49,107 nucleotides of DNA from UMGS172 sp964424555 (GCA_964424555.1 CAYRIX010000012.1:1-49107), one strand, 5' to 3'; positions 7,451 to 16,991 are shown, counted from the first letter of the stretch. The notes: generated from the sequence alone by a model not told the origin. A program made the numbers and translations.

Positions 7451-9145
7451 GTGAGAACTTTGACATATGAGACCGACCTCTGCGTGGTTGGCGGAGGAAT
7501 GGCAGGGCTTTGTTGCGCCATTGCCGCATCGCGCCACGGGATCAAAACTATACTTGTACACGACCGTGCGGTTTTGGGCGGAAACGCGTCAAGTGAGATA
7601 AGAATGTGGGTATGTGGCTCACACGGCAAGGATAACCGTGAGACCGGAATTATCGAAGAGATCGTTTTGGAAAATTTTCATCAAAACAAAGCGTTGAAGT
7701 TTCCTATATGGGACAGTGTGCTTTATGAAAAGGCCATGGCGGAGCCCAACCTGACCCTTTTGCTCAATTCAAGCTGCTTTGATGCCGTGACTGAGGAGGG
7801 TATTATCAAAAGCATCAAGGCGTGGCAATCAAATGCCGAGACCTTCCATGTTGTGAAAGCAAAGTATTATGCCGATTGCTCAGGAGACAGTATTTTGGCA
7901 CCGCTATCGGGTGCCGGATACCGTTACGGAAGGGAAGCCAAGGCAGATTTTAACGAGACCATACCGCCAGAGACGGCCGATAATAAAACAATGGGAATGA
8001 GTTGTCTTTTCCAGATAAGAGAGACCGATCATAAGGTGGATTTTGTGCCCCCGAAATGGGCCTATAAGTACGAAAGCGATAAGGATCTTCCGTATAAAGA
8101 CCATAAGAACAACAGCTTGTGTAATTTTTGGTGGATAGAGATAGGCGGAGAGTGGGATTGTATCCACGATACCGACCGTTGCCGTGACGAGCTTTTGAAG
8201 ATCGCTTACGGTGTGTGGGATCATATGAAAAACTACGGTGACCACGGTGTTGATAACTGGGAGCTGGAGTGGATCGGATTTTTGCCCGGTAAGCGTGAAA
8301 GCCGCCGTTATATCGGAGAATACACCGTGACTCAAAACGATGTTGAGGCCGAGGGACATTTTGATGATATGGTTGCATACGCAGGTTGGACAATGGATGA
8401 CCATTTCCCTGAAGGCTTCTATTATAAAGACGGCCATCCGACTATATATCATCCTGCACCCACGCCCTGGGGTCTGCCTCTCAGGTGTATGATATCTAAA
8501 AACGTAAAAAACCTCACCTTTGCAGGACGCAATATCAGCGTTACGCACGCTGCGTTAAGCTCTTCGAGAGTAATGGCGACCTGTGCCGTTCTGGGGCAGG
8601 CGTTGGGAACTGCAGTGGCTCAAGCGATCAAAAGCGATACTGATATCCGAAATATTGATGTGCAACATCTGCAGAACGATCTTATGGAGGATGATTGCTA
8701 TATTCCTTGGCACGACCGTTCGGTTTCCGAACTGACGAAGTCTGCTGAGTGCAATTGCGATACCGTTCGCAACGGTAAATACCGCGGAGATGAAAATCTT
8801 TGGCGCGGTAGTAACGGCGATGTTTTGACCTATAAATTCGTTGATGAAACGGCGGTCAAAGAGATAAGGCTTGTATTTGACAGCAATCTTGACCGAAATT
8901 ACAGAAATATGCCCTGCAATTATCCGCTTGTTGAAGAGGTTATCAAGCTTCCCGAAACGCTCATACGCGAGTACAAAATTGAGGGTGTTTTGGGAAACGG
9001 AGAGGTCGTATCCTTTCATATCAATGATAATCATCAGCGTTTTGTAAAGCATAGCGTCGATTTGAAGGTCAGGGAGATCCGTTTTATACCGATATCCACT
9101 CACGGATGTAAAACGTTCAATCTGTTTGGTTTTGAGATAAGCTGA
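7451..9145 (+). CDS. FAD-dependent oxidoreductase with C-terminal beta-rich domain
   Basis: Flavoprotein of 564 residues from the GTG at 7451, chosen because GGGAGGTG lies just upstream. An N-terminal Rossmann FAD motif is DLCVVGGGMAGLCCAIAA, followed by LGGNASSEIRMWVCG, characteristic of the FAD_oxidored (PF12831) family. A second FAD-contact block is LTFAGRNISVTHAALSSSRVMATCAVLGQALGTA. The last 120 residues look like a beta-sandwich, possibly discoidin/carbohydrate-binding-like (weak). The substrate cannot be read from sequence; relatives often sit in sugar or polyol catabolic loci. Probably regulated by the divergent PocR/AraC protein. Confidence 0.8.
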   Translation: MRTLTYETDLCVVGGGMAGLCCAIAASRHGIKTILVHDRAVLGGNASSEIRMWVCGSHGKDNRETGIIEEIVLENFHQNKALKFPIWDSVLYEKAMAEPNLTLLLNSSCFDAVTEEGIIKSIKAWQSNAETFHVVKAKYYADCSGDSILAPLSGAGYRYGREAKADFNETIPPETADNKTMGMSCLFQIRETDHKVDFVPPKWAYKYESDKDLPYKDHKNNSLCNFWWIEIGGEWDCIHDTDRCRDELLKIAYGVWDHMKNYGDHGVDNWELEWIGFLPGKRESRRYIGEYTVTQNDVEAEGHFDDMVAYAGWTMDDHFPEGFYYKDGHPTIYHPAPTPWGLPLRCMISKNVKNLTFAGRNISVTHAALSSSRVMATCAVLGQALGTAVAQAIKSDTDIRNIDVQHLQNDLMEDDCYIPWHDRSVSELTKSAECNCDTVRNGKYRGDENLWRGSNGDVLTYKFVDETAVKEIRLVFDSNLDRNYRNMPCNYPLVEEVIKLPETLIREYKIEGVLGNGEVVSFHINDNHQRFVKHSVDLKVREIRFIPISTHGCKTFNLFGFEIS

Positions 9146-9183
9146 TTTTCAATACCAAAGTTTAAAAAACAAAAAGTTAAATT

Positions 9184-9221
9184 AAAATGCCGCCTTACCG
9201 AAAAAGTAAGGCGACATTTTT
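9184..9221. terminator. Bidirectional terminator
   Basis: AAAATG-c-CGCCTTAC pairs with GTAAGGCG-a-CATTTTT around a CGAAAAA loop. It is flanked by A- and T-tracts, so it serves the convergent genes on both sides. Confidence 0.9.
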
Positions 9222-9224
9222 GCT

Positions 9225-9641
9225 TTATACGGTATTTGTTTTGTCGCTTTCTGAGTGCAAAAACCTTTGCCGCAGAAGATCGGTCAGTATCAGCATCGGT
9301 GCCGATAAAAAGCACCAGAGAACAGCATAAAGAAGACACACCTGACCTGCCAGATTTAACGGTAACAGGCTGTAGTCCCACACACCACGCCCAAGCCATA
9401 TATTGAATATACCGCCGAACACCAATTCTATCAGCGTTATGGCTAACCCCGATGCTATGCAACGGTACACGAATCTTAACGGCTTTAGCTCTTTCTGGAT
9501 GACCGACATCATGCAAAAGGCCGTTCCTCCCGCAAGACACATTGACGGGTGAGTGTAGCCTCTCCACAAAAGCTCTAAAAAGCAATATCCCGTTCCGCCG
9601 ATGCAAAATAACAGGAAATAGTACTTGAGTTTTGAATTCAT
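9225..9641 (-). CDS. PF06541-type small integral membrane protein (putative ABC transporter type IV)
   Basis: Membrane protein of 138 residues with about four transmembrane segments. The conserved signature of the CmpB-like putative ABC-transporter permease family is visible: GGTGYCFLELLWRGYTHPSM near the N-terminus, then ELVFGGIFNIWLGRGVWDYS and PLNLAGQVCLLYA. No ATPase partner is adjacent, and a transport function has not been shown for the family. GAAGGGC precedes the ATG. The upstream region shared with recJ is very AT-rich. Confidence 0.75.
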   Translation of the reverse strand: MNSKLKYYFLLFCIGGTGYCFLELLWRGYTHPSMCLAGGTAFCMMSVIQKELKPLRFVYRCIASGLAITLIELVFGGIFNIWLGRGVWDYSLLPLNLAGQVCLLYAVLWCFLSAPMLILTDLLRQRFLHSESDKTNTV

Positions 9642-9694
9642 TTTTAAGCCCTTCGATAAATTAAATATATTTATAATATTATTATATTATAATC

Positions 9695-9723
9695 TTGAAA
9701 AATACGGCGATTAGTGGTAAAAT
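9695..9723 (+). promoter_or_regulatory. SigA promoter of the recJ-hemZ operon
   Basis: TTGAAA at 9695-9700, a 17-bp spacer and TAAAAT at 9718-9723. A small inverted repeat GTAAC/GTTAC (9742-9755) lies in the leader. Confidence 0.75.
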
Positions 9724-9780
9724 ATCTTAAATTATAGTTATGTAACATGGGTTACTTTTTGAATTTGGCTGGTGAAGACG

Positions 9781-11805
9781 ATGAATTACAAAAAATGGGT
9801 ATTTCCCGAGGTCGATAAACAAACTGTTGCTGAAATAGCCGACGATTGCGGATTGGATCCCCTTGTAGTTTTTATTGCTCTTGCCCGTGGATTTGAAGAT
9901 CCGTATGAAATAGAGCAGTTTTTTGAAAAAGAGCTTGATTTTTCCGATCCGTATGAGCTGAGCGGAATGAGTGAGGCTGTTGAGCGTATAAATATTGCTA
10001 TTGAAGAAAAGGAAAAAATACTTGTTTTCGGAGATTATGACTGCGACGGTGTTACCGCTACCGCTTTGCTGACAGGATATCTTAAGAAACGTGGTGCAGA
10101 CGTTGATTACTATGTGCCCGACCGTGAAAATGACGGCTACGGAATTTCCGTAAAAGCGGTAGAAAAGGCTTATGAGGACGGGGTCAGCCTTATCATAACT
10201 GTGGATAACGGCATCAATGCAATTAAAGAAGTTGACCGTGCTAACGAGCTGGGTGTCGATGTTGTTGTGACCGACCATCACCTGTTGCAAAATGAGCAGC
10301 CTAATGCAGTTGCTGTTGTTGATCCTCATATTGATGAGGAATGTGACTGGATATTTTCTGACCTTTGCGGTGTGGGTGTTGCCTTTAAGCTTGTATGCGC
10401 TTTGGAGAGCCGACCCTGTGAGGAGGTCATATACGAATATGCCGACCTTGTGGCCTTGGGAACGATTGCCGATATCGTGCCGTTGGTCAGCGAAAACCGT
10501 TCGATCGTCAGTGTCGGTCTTGAGCTTATCAATCGCCGTAGAAATTTAGGTGTTAAGGCACTTATTGAGGTGGCTCAGGCAAGGTATGTAACCGCAGGCA
10601 ATGTGGCATTTACACTCTGCCCGAGAATAAATGCGGCAGGCCGAATGGCTAATGCCGATATTGCCGTAAAGCTTTTAATGAGCGAGAATTATGAGGATGC
10701 TTTGTATTACGCAGGCTGTCTTGACCGACTGAATGCCGAGCGTCAGGCAATAGAACAGGACATTTTTGCCGGCTGTTGCAGCATAATTGAGCAAAACGGC
10801 TACCACCGTCAGCGTGTAATTGTGGTTGAGGGCTATGGCTGGCATGTCGGAGTCATTGGCATTGCCGCTTCAAAATTGGTTGAAAAATACGGTAAGCCGT
10901 GCATTGTTATCAGCGCATCGGGTGACCGTTCGGTCGGCTCGGGACGAAGTATTTCGGGCTTTTCGCTGTTTGATGCTCTTTCTGCCTCTGAACAAATGCT
11001 GGTTAAGTTCGGCGGACACTCTTTAGCGGCAGGCTTAACAATCAGGGAAGAGGATATAGAGCTTTTCAGAAAAAGAATTAATGAATATGCCGCTGACTCA
11101 GATGTTCCGTTCCAAAAGGTACGGATAGATTGCAGACTTAAGCCGAGAGCGTTGACGTTGGATGTTGCCAAGGCTCTTAAAGCCTTTGAACCTTACGGTG
11201 CCGGCAATCCGACACCGCTGTTTGGAATTATGGAGTCACAGCTTATCGGTGTTCAGCCGTTGGCGAACGGTAAGCACATAAGACTAAAACTTCGACGTGA
11301 AAATTTTGAATTTCAGGCTGTTATGTTTGGTACCTCACCCGATAATCTTCCTTTCAAGGTGGGCGATGTGCTGGATATTGCGGTTGCTTTGGATGTAAAT
11401 GTTTATAATAATACCGAGTCGGTTTCGGTCATTGTCAGAGCAATAAGGAAAAGCAATATTGATGAGCAGTCATTGGAAAAACAACTGACTGTGCTTGAGA
11501 AATTCTATGGCTCTTGTTGTAGTGATGCCGAAGCCCGAAGCATTTTTCCTGAGCGTAATGATATTGCCATAGTGTTCAGATTCCTTAAAGCTCACAACGA
11601 TGTTTTGGTTTCTCTTTTGGAAAATGAACTTATGGGAGCTATGCCGATAGGTAAGATTACGGTTGCATTGTCCGCTCTTTGTGAGCTTGGCTTGGCCGAG
11701 GTTACCGACGGCAGGGCGAGGGTTTTGCCATTTGACGGTAAGGCCGACCTTGAAAGTGCCGAGATTTTGCAAAAGCTTAAGTCGATAATGGGAGGTGACC
11801 GCTGA
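9781..11805 (+). CDS. recJ: Single-stranded-DNA exonuclease RecJ
   Basis: 5'-3' ssDNA exonuclease of 674 residues in recombination and repair. The DHH phosphoesterase core shows VFGDYDCDGVTATALL, PDRENDGYG, ITVDNG and VTDHH. The DHHA1 half has GWHVGVIGIAASKL and FGGHSLAAGL, and an OB-like domain follows. The start is ATG 9781 with GGTGAAG upstream; GTG 9772 is part of that SD. The stop overlaps the relA start (TGATG), so the two are translationally coupled. The adenine phosphoribosyltransferase gene that often separates recJ and relA is absent. Confidence 0.95.
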   Translation: MNYKKWVFPEVDKQTVAEIADDCGLDPLVVFIALARGFEDPYEIEQFFEKELDFSDPYELSGMSEAVERINIAIEEKEKILVFGDYDCDGVTATALLTGYLKKRGADVDYYVPDRENDGYGISVKAVEKAYEDGVSLIITVDNGINAIKEVDRANELGVDVVVTDHHLLQNEQPNAVAVVDPHIDEECDWIFSDLCGVGVAFKLVCALESRPCEEVIYEYADLVALGTIADIVPLVSENRSIVSVGLELINRRRNLGVKALIEVAQARYVTAGNVAFTLCPRINAAGRMANADIAVKLLMSENYEDALYYAGCLDRLNAERQAIEQDIFAGCCSIIEQNGYHRQRVIVVEGYGWHVGVIGIAASKLVEKYGKPCIVISASGDRSVGSGRSISGFSLFDALSASEQMLVKFGGHSLAAGLTIREEDIELFRKRINEYAADSDVPFQKVRIDCRLKPRALTLDVAKALKAFEPYGAGNPTPLFGIMESQLIGVQPLANGKHIRLKLRRENFEFQAVMFGTSPDNLPFKVGDVLDIAVALDVNVYNNTESVSVIVRAIRKSNIDEQSLEKQLTVLEKFYGSCCSDAEARSIFPERNDIAIVFRFLKAHNDVLVSLLENELMGAMPIGKITVALSALCELGLAEVTDGRARVLPFDGKADLESAEILQKLKSIMGGDR

Positions 11806-14000
11806 TGAGCTGTAGCTGTGCGGATGATAAAAATCTACAGTCAATATTTGAGCTTATTGATGCTCAGCCTGAGCCTGAGAATTACAATAAGGAAATTATA
11901 AAAAAGGCTTTCTTGCGCTGCGTTGAGGCTCATGGTGAGCAAAAAAGAGCCTCGGGCGAGCCTTTTTGCATGCATCCGATAGCGGTCTCCAAGATAGTTA
12001 TAACCTTGGGTATGGATTCGGAATCGGTTGCGGCCTCGCTTTTGCACGATGTAGTTGAGGACACCGAGACCACCTATGACGACATTAAATCTGAGTTTGG
12101 CAAAACCATTGCCGAGTTGGTTGACGGCGTTACAAAATTGGGCAAGATTCCGCTTGAGTCTAAAGAAAGTGTTCAGGCAGAAAACATACGTAAAATGTTT
12201 ATTGCCATGTCACAGGATATCAGGGTTATCATCATCAAGCTTGCCGACCGCTTGCATAATATGCGCACCATTGATGCCATGCCCGAATACAAGCAGAGAG
12301 ACAAGGCAAGAGAGACGCTGGAGGTTTTTGCGCCTATAGCACACCGTCTTGGTATCCGTGCCGTTAAGGAGGAGCTTGAGGATCTTTCAATAATGCATCT
12401 TGATCCTGTCGCTTATCACGAGATAGAAAGGTCTTTGGCTATAAAGCGTGACCGAAGCGAAAACTTCTTGCAGGAGATCCAGCAGCGTTTAAAAACACGT
12501 GTTGAGGAGTTTGCGCCTTGCATAAAGATTGAAGGACGTGTTAAATCAATACACGGCATCTATCGCAAAATGTACATGCAGGGCAAGTCTATTGATGAGA
12601 TTTACGATATTTACGCAGTTCGTGTCATAACCGATACGGTTGCAAACTGCTATAATATTTTGGGTGTCGTGCACGACATGGCAAGACCTATACCCGGTCG
12701 ATTTAAGGACTATATTTCCACTCCCAAGCCCAACCTTTATCAGTCACTTCATACTACCGTTATCGGCCGTGAGGGAATTCCGTATGAGGTGCAGATAAGA
12801 ACCGAGGAAATGCACCGTACCGCTGAGTTCGGTATTGCGGCACACTGGAAATATAAAGACGGTATTAACCGCAGTGACTCCAAATTTGAGGAGCGTCTGC
12901 AGTGGATCCGTCAGATACTTGACAGTCAGCGAGAGGCTGATGACGCTGAGGAGCTTGTTCAGACTATAAAGACCGACCTTGCTCCCGAAGATGTTTTTGC
13001 CGTAACACCCAAAGGAGATGTTATCAATCTTCCTGTCGGCTCAACGGTTATCGACTTTGCGTTTGCTATTCACTCGGCCGTCGGTACAAAAATGACGGGA
13101 GCCAAGGTTGACGGCAGAATAGTGCCTATAACCCATGAGGTGAGAACAGGTGAGCTTATCGAGATTTTGACCTCGAATCAGGCAGGCCACGGTCCAAGCC
13201 GAGATTGGCTGAACATCGTAAAGACCAATCAGGCCAAGACCAAGATACGTGCATGGTTTAAAAGGGAGCGCAGACCTGAGAATATTGAAGAGGGACGCTC
13301 TGAGCTTGAACGTGAATTTTCACGTAATAACATCAGACTTTCTGATGCGGATATGGAAAAGTTCCTCAATGACATTGCTCAGAAGATGCGTTGTAACAGC
13401 GTTGATGATTTCTATGCGGCTATTGGATACGGTGGTATCCTGCTTTCTAAAATAATGCCCCGTATAAAGGATGCTCACGCAAGATTTGTTAAGACTGAGA
13501 AGCCGCCTGAAATCAGCAACAATACCGTGACACGTAAGGTTTCGAAATCATCGGACGGTGTTGTGGTAGAGGGAATCGATAACTGTCTTATTAAGCTTGC
13601 CCGTTGCTGTACGCCTATTCCCGGCGATGATCTTATAGGCTTTATTACAAGAGGACACGGTGTTTCGATACACAAAAAGGATTGCAATAATGTACCTCAG
13701 GATATATCGAAAGCAGCCGAGCCCGAACGGTGGATACCTGCATTTTGGGAGGCTGGCAAAACAACGAGATTTGATTCAACAGTTACAATTCTTGCCATAA
13801 ACCGTGACGGCATGGTTGCCGACCTGTCGATTCTGCTTGGTAATCTGCATGTTTCGGTACATGCTATAATTGCTAAAGAGACCAAGGACGGAAACTGCAG
13901 TATCGTAATCACGATAGGTGTTGAAAGCCGTGAGCATCTTGATAATGTTATTACAAGGATCAAGAAGCTTCAGGGTGTGTTCAGCGTAGAAAGGACTTAA
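11805..14000 (+). CDS. relA: Bifunctional (p)ppGpp synthetase/hydrolase
   Basis: RSH protein of 731 residues that makes and degrades the alarmone (p)ppGpp. The HD hydrolase is intact (H81-D82 in LLHDVVEDT). The synthetase carries the RFKD motif at 298-301, the RXKD form of bifunctional enzymes, followed by YQSLHTTV and EVQIRTEEMH. The TGS domain (VFAVTPKGDVINLP) and C-terminal zinc-finger-like (CLIKLARCCTPIPGD) and ACT domains complete the full-length layout. It is the second gene of the recJ operon, and dtd starts 3 nt after its stop. Confidence 0.96.
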   Translation: MSCSCADDKNLQSIFELIDAQPEPENYNKEIIKKAFLRCVEAHGEQKRASGEPFCMHPIAVSKIVITLGMDSESVAASLLHDVVEDTETTYDDIKSEFGKTIAELVDGVTKLGKIPLESKESVQAENIRKMFIAMSQDIRVIIIKLADRLHNMRTIDAMPEYKQRDKARETLEVFAPIAHRLGIRAVKEELEDLSIMHLDPVAYHEIERSLAIKRDRSENFLQEIQQRLKTRVEEFAPCIKIEGRVKSIHGIYRKMYMQGKSIDEIYDIYAVRVITDTVANCYNILGVVHDMARPIPGRFKDYISTPKPNLYQSLHTTVIGREGIPYEVQIRTEEMHRTAEFGIAAHWKYKDGINRSDSKFEERLQWIRQILDSQREADDAEELVQTIKTDLAPEDVFAVTPKGDVINLPVGSTVIDFAFAIHSAVGTKMTGAKVDGRIVPITHEVRTGELIEILTSNQAGHGPSRDWLNIVKTNQAKTKIRAWFKRERRPENIEEGRSELEREFSRNNIRLSDADMEKFLNDIAQKMRCNSVDDFYAAIGYGGILLSKIMPRIKDAHARFVKTEKPPEISNNTVTRKVSKSSDGVVVEGIDNCLIKLARCCTPIPGDDLIGFITRGHGVSIHKKDCNNVPQDISKAAEPERWIPAFWEAGKTTRFDSTVTILAINRDGMVADLSILLGNLHVSVHAIIAKETKDGNCSIVITIGVESREHLDNVITRIKKLQGVFSVERT

Positions 14001-14003
14001 AAC

Positions 14004-14459
14004 ATGAAGGCTGTTGTTCAAGTAGTAAGATCGGCTGAAGTAGTGGTGGAGGGAATGTCTGTCGGCAAAATTGCCGACGGACTTTTCGTGTTGCTTGGCA
14101 TTACAACCGAGGATACCGAGGCTGAGGCAGAACTGTTGGCCAAAAAGGTCTGCAGTCTTCGTGTGCTGTGCGACGAGAATGATAAAATGAATCTGTCGGT
14201 GCTTGATACTATGGGCGGCGTGCTTGTGGTCTCAAACTTCACTCTTTGCGCCGACACAAAGAAGGGTAACCGTCCAAGCTTCATCAATGCGGCCAGACCC
14301 GAAGCTGCTGAGCCGTTGTATGAGTATTTTACACAATGCATTAAAAACAACGGTGTTCAAAAGGTAGAAAACGGACGATTCGGCGCCGATATGAAGATCG
14401 ACGCAAAATTGGACGGACCTGTCACTATTCTGTTAGATACCGATACATGGAGAAAATAA
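14004..14459 (+). CDS. dtd: D-aminoacyl-tRNA deacylase
   Basis: Homodimeric D-Tyr-type deacylase of 151 residues that removes D-amino acids and glycine mischarged on tRNA. The family hallmark DTKKGNRPSF and the Gly-cis-Pro pair G138-P139 in LDGPVT are present. Two usual motif residues differ: SQxF is S77-N78-F79 here, and the Asn of NxGPVT is Leu136. Otherwise the length and fold-defining segments are normal, so it is probably active. It lies between relA (3-nt gap) and the MBL-fold gene (1-nt gap). Confidence 0.93.
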   Translation: MKAVVQVVRSAEVVVEGMSVGKIADGLFVLLGITTEDTEAEAELLAKKVCSLRVLCDENDKMNLSVLDTMGGVLVVSNFTLCADTKKGNRPSFINAARPEAAEPLYEYFTQCIKNNGVQKVENGRFGADMKIDAKLDGPVTILLDTDTWRK

Positions 14460-14460
14460 A

Positions 14461-15087
14461 ATGAACATAATCACAATACCCAACGGCACCATGCAGGCCA
14501 ACTGTTATATCGTTGAGTCAGAACATGCGGCTGTTGTTATCGATCCGGGATATATGGAAAGACAGCTTTCGTCATATGTCGCCGAGCATCCCCAAAAGAT
14601 AAAATTTATATTACTTACCCATCGCCATTTTGACCATCTGAATGCGGCCAACGCCCTTCGCAAAATGACCGATGCGAGAATTGTTATACATGAGCTTGAT
14701 GAGGGCGGCCTTTTCAGTGATCTGTTGAGCCTCGGCAGTATGTCGGGTAGCTTTTACGGCAAAGCCGATCCCGATGCTCATGCAGATATTTATGTTGATG
14801 AGGGCGATACCGTAACCGCCGCCGATATGGTTTTCAAGGTGCTGTATACTCCGGGTCACTCAGAGGGAAGTGTATGCTATCTCTGCGGGGAGGTGCTCTT
14901 TAGCGGCGACACCCTATTTAAAGGCTCGATCGGACGTACCGATTTTCCAAGCGGCAGTAATGCCGAAATGAGGGAGTCCTTAGACCGACTTTGTACACTA
15001 CCCGATTCTACGCTTGTTTATCCCGGTCATGGCCCTGCCACAACAATAGGTCAGGAAAAGCTGACCAATATGTTTCTAAAACGGTGA
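14461..15087 (+). CDS. MBL-fold metallo-hydrolase (glyoxalase II-like)
   Basis: Cytoplasmic binuclear-metal hydrolase of 208 residues. Metal ligands are visible in THRHFDH (HxHxDH), TPGHSEGS, FSGDTLF and YPGHGP, the order seen in YcbL/YqgX-type glyoxalase II-like proteins. The substrate is not determined by sequence; thioesters such as S-lactoyl-glutathione analogues are candidates for the family. It is embedded between dtd and hemZ, a common clostridial order. Confidence 0.88.
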   Translation: MNIITIPNGTMQANCYIVESEHAAVVIDPGYMERQLSSYVAEHPQKIKFILLTHRHFDHLNAANALRKMTDARIVIHELDEGGLFSDLLSLGSMSGSFYGKADPDAHADIYVDEGDTVTAADMVFKVLYTPGHSEGSVCYLCGEVLFSGDTLFKGSIGRTDFPSGSNAEMRESLDRLCTLPDSTLVYPGHGPATTIGQEKLTNMFLKR

Positions 15088-15092
15088 AGCAA

Positions 15093-16574
15093 ATGGTATT
15101 TTATTTAAACGACCAACGCTTTAAATATGAGCTCGAGAAGCTGAGCCGACTCTTTTTACCGTTTGAGAAATTTATCTTCACCGATAGTGCTGAAGAACTG
15201 TCATCGGCTCAAGAATATGCTTTGGCCGTGTGTGAAAGAAAAGACGGCGGTTTTGCTTTGTCGGTTGAATTAAAGCTTGACTTTAAGCATGAGAAAAGGG
15301 AAGAGACCGTTGCCTTGACCGATGAGGACAGTTTTACTTTGTGCGAGCGGTCATTGGCGTTGATGCTCTTTGACTGTTTCTATGAGATAACGGGCTACCG
15401 TTCACCTTGGGGAATCCTCACAGGTGTCAGACCTGCTAAGCTTATAGGCAAGCTCATTGCCTCTGAGGGTGAGAAAAAGGCGGTTGATTATTTTAAGAAT
15501 TCTCTGCTTGTCAGTGATTCAAAGACCGAGCTTTGTCTTGAATGTCACAGGTCTGAGCGCTCTATTATTTCCCGTTCAAGACCTGATTCGTTCAGCCTTT
15601 ACATATCGGTGCCTTTCTGTCCGAGCAGATGTAACTATTGCTCGTTTGTATCTCATTCGGTTGAGCAAGCCAAACGGCTGATTCCTCAATATGTAAAGCT
15701 GCTTTGTGAGGAAATACGGAAAACGGCCGAGATTGCCCAAGCGCTTAACTTAAAGCTCCGGACAGTGTATGTGGGAGGAGGTACACCGACTACACTTACA
15801 AGCGAACAACTGACCGAGGTAATGGATACGGTCAAGTCATGCTTTGATTTTGAGTTTTTGGAGGAATACACCGTCGAGGCGGGTAGACCCGATACTGTCA
15901 CACGTGAAAAGCTGCTTGCCATAAAGCAGGGCGGTGCGACACGTATCAGCATAAATCCGCAGACCATGAACGACAATGTCCTTAAAAATATCGGACGCAG
16001 ACACACGGTCCAAGAAATGGTCGATGCCTTTAAAATGGCACGTGAATGCGGCTTAGACAATATTAATACCGACCTTATTGCAGGGCTTTCGGGCGATACC
16101 TTAGATAGCTTCTGCCGCTCGGTTGACGAGCTGATTAAGCTTGCTCCGGAGAATGTGACGGTTCATACTTTGTCTATGAAGCGTGCCTCAAACCTTACAA
16201 AAAGCCGTACTGTTTTTGAGGCTGAACAAGGGAAAATGGCCGCCGATATGGTTGATTATGCCAACCGTGCCCTCAAAAAGGCAGGGATAGTTCCGTATTA
16301 CATGTATCGCCAAAGCAAGACGGCGGGAAACTTGGAAAATGTAGGCTACGCAAAAATCGGATATGAGGGACTGTACAATGTTTATATAATGGACGAGACC
16401 CACACTATTCTTGCTTGCGGTGCATCTGCAGTAACCAAGCTCAGAGAACCTAACGGACCGAATATTGAACGCATTTTTAATTACAAATATCCGTATGAAT
16501 ATATTGAGCGGTTTGACACCATACTTGAACGTAAAGAGGGCATTTGCGAGTTTTATTCACGCTACAGCCTCTGA
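15093..16574 (+). CDS. hemZ: Radical-SAM coproporphyrinogen III oxidase-like protein HemZ
   Basis: Radical SAM protein of 493 residues. The [4Fe-4S]-binding CxxxCxxC appears as CPSRCNYC in SVPFCPSRCNYCSF. The barrel motifs YVGGGTPTTL, RISINPQTMND and DLIAGLSGDT match the HemN/HemZ family, and the N-terminal extension of about 150 residues is typical of HemZ. ATG 15093 is preferred, with GGTGAAG upstream that overlaps the previous stop. Many Clostridia carry hemZ without complete heme synthesis, so its reaction here is uncertain. Last gene of the recJ operon; no clear terminator follows. Confidence 0.87.
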   Translation: MVFYLNDQRFKYELEKLSRLFLPFEKFIFTDSAEELSSAQEYALAVCERKDGGFALSVELKLDFKHEKREETVALTDEDSFTLCERSLALMLFDCFYEITGYRSPWGILTGVRPAKLIGKLIASEGEKKAVDYFKNSLLVSDSKTELCLECHRSERSIISRSRPDSFSLYISVPFCPSRCNYCSFVSHSVEQAKRLIPQYVKLLCEEIRKTAEIAQALNLKLRTVYVGGGTPTTLTSEQLTEVMDTVKSCFDFEFLEEYTVEAGRPDTVTREKLLAIKQGGATRISINPQTMNDNVLKNIGRRHTVQEMVDAFKMARECGLDNINTDLIAGLSGDTLDSFCRSVDELIKLAPENVTVHTLSMKRASNLTKSRTVFEAEQGKMAADMVDYANRALKKAGIVPYYMYRQSKTAGNLENVGYAKIGYEGLYNVYIMDETHTILACGASAVTKLREPNGPNIERIFNYKYPYEYIERFDTILERKEGICEFYSRYSL

Positions 16575-16577
16575 CCG

Positions 16578-16606
16578 TTGAAAATTTCATAAATTTGTGA
16601 TACAAT
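16578..16606 (+). promoter_or_regulatory. SigA promoter
   Basis: TTGAAA at 16578-16583, a 17-bp spacer and TACAAT at 16601-16606, directly after hemZ. Confidence 0.8.
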
Positions 16607-16660
16607 ATTATAGTAAACCTAAATTCAACTAACCATCATAATCTTGAAAGGGAGTTAAAT

Positions 16661-16981
16661 ATGGAAATGTTAGAAAAAGCAAAGGCTCTTTTCAGTACTG
16701 CATCGGCTAAAACGGGTGATTTTGTTTACAGCCAAAAGTGCAATCTTAAGATAGCACGTGTTTGCGGCGATCTGAAAAAGTGTTATGAGCGTCTCGGTCG
16801 TCTGACCTATCGAAAGATAAAGAATATTAAGGTCGACGATAATGAGTTTGATGCACTTATTGATAAGATCGAGGTTTTGAAGATAGAGCTTGCCGCTCTG
16901 CGTGATGGCAAGGCAGAGGCACCCCAGTTTGAAAGCATCGTGTTTGAAGACGGTGAGCTTGTGGAAAATAGTGCAGAATAA
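16661..16981 (+). CDS. Small hypothetical helical protein
   Basis: Unrecognised protein of 106 residues. It is charged and predicted helical, with two Cys (in QKCNLKIARVCGDLKKCYERLG, three in total within 20 residues) and an acidic C-terminal tail. The middle (DLKKCYERLGRLTYRKIK, then ALIDKIEVLKIELAALRDG) has heptad-like spacing, so a short coiled coil is likely. The layout resembles many small clostridial proteins of unknown role. GAAAGGGAG supports the start. It is followed after 10 nt by the nucleosidase gene and probably shares its transcript. Confidence 0.75.
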   Translation: MEMLEKAKALFSTASAKTGDFVYSQKCNLKIARVCGDLKKCYERLGRLTYRKIKNIKVDDNEFDALIDKIEVLKIELAALRDGKAEAPQFESIVFEDGELVENSAE

Positions 16982-16991
16982 CGGTGATTTT

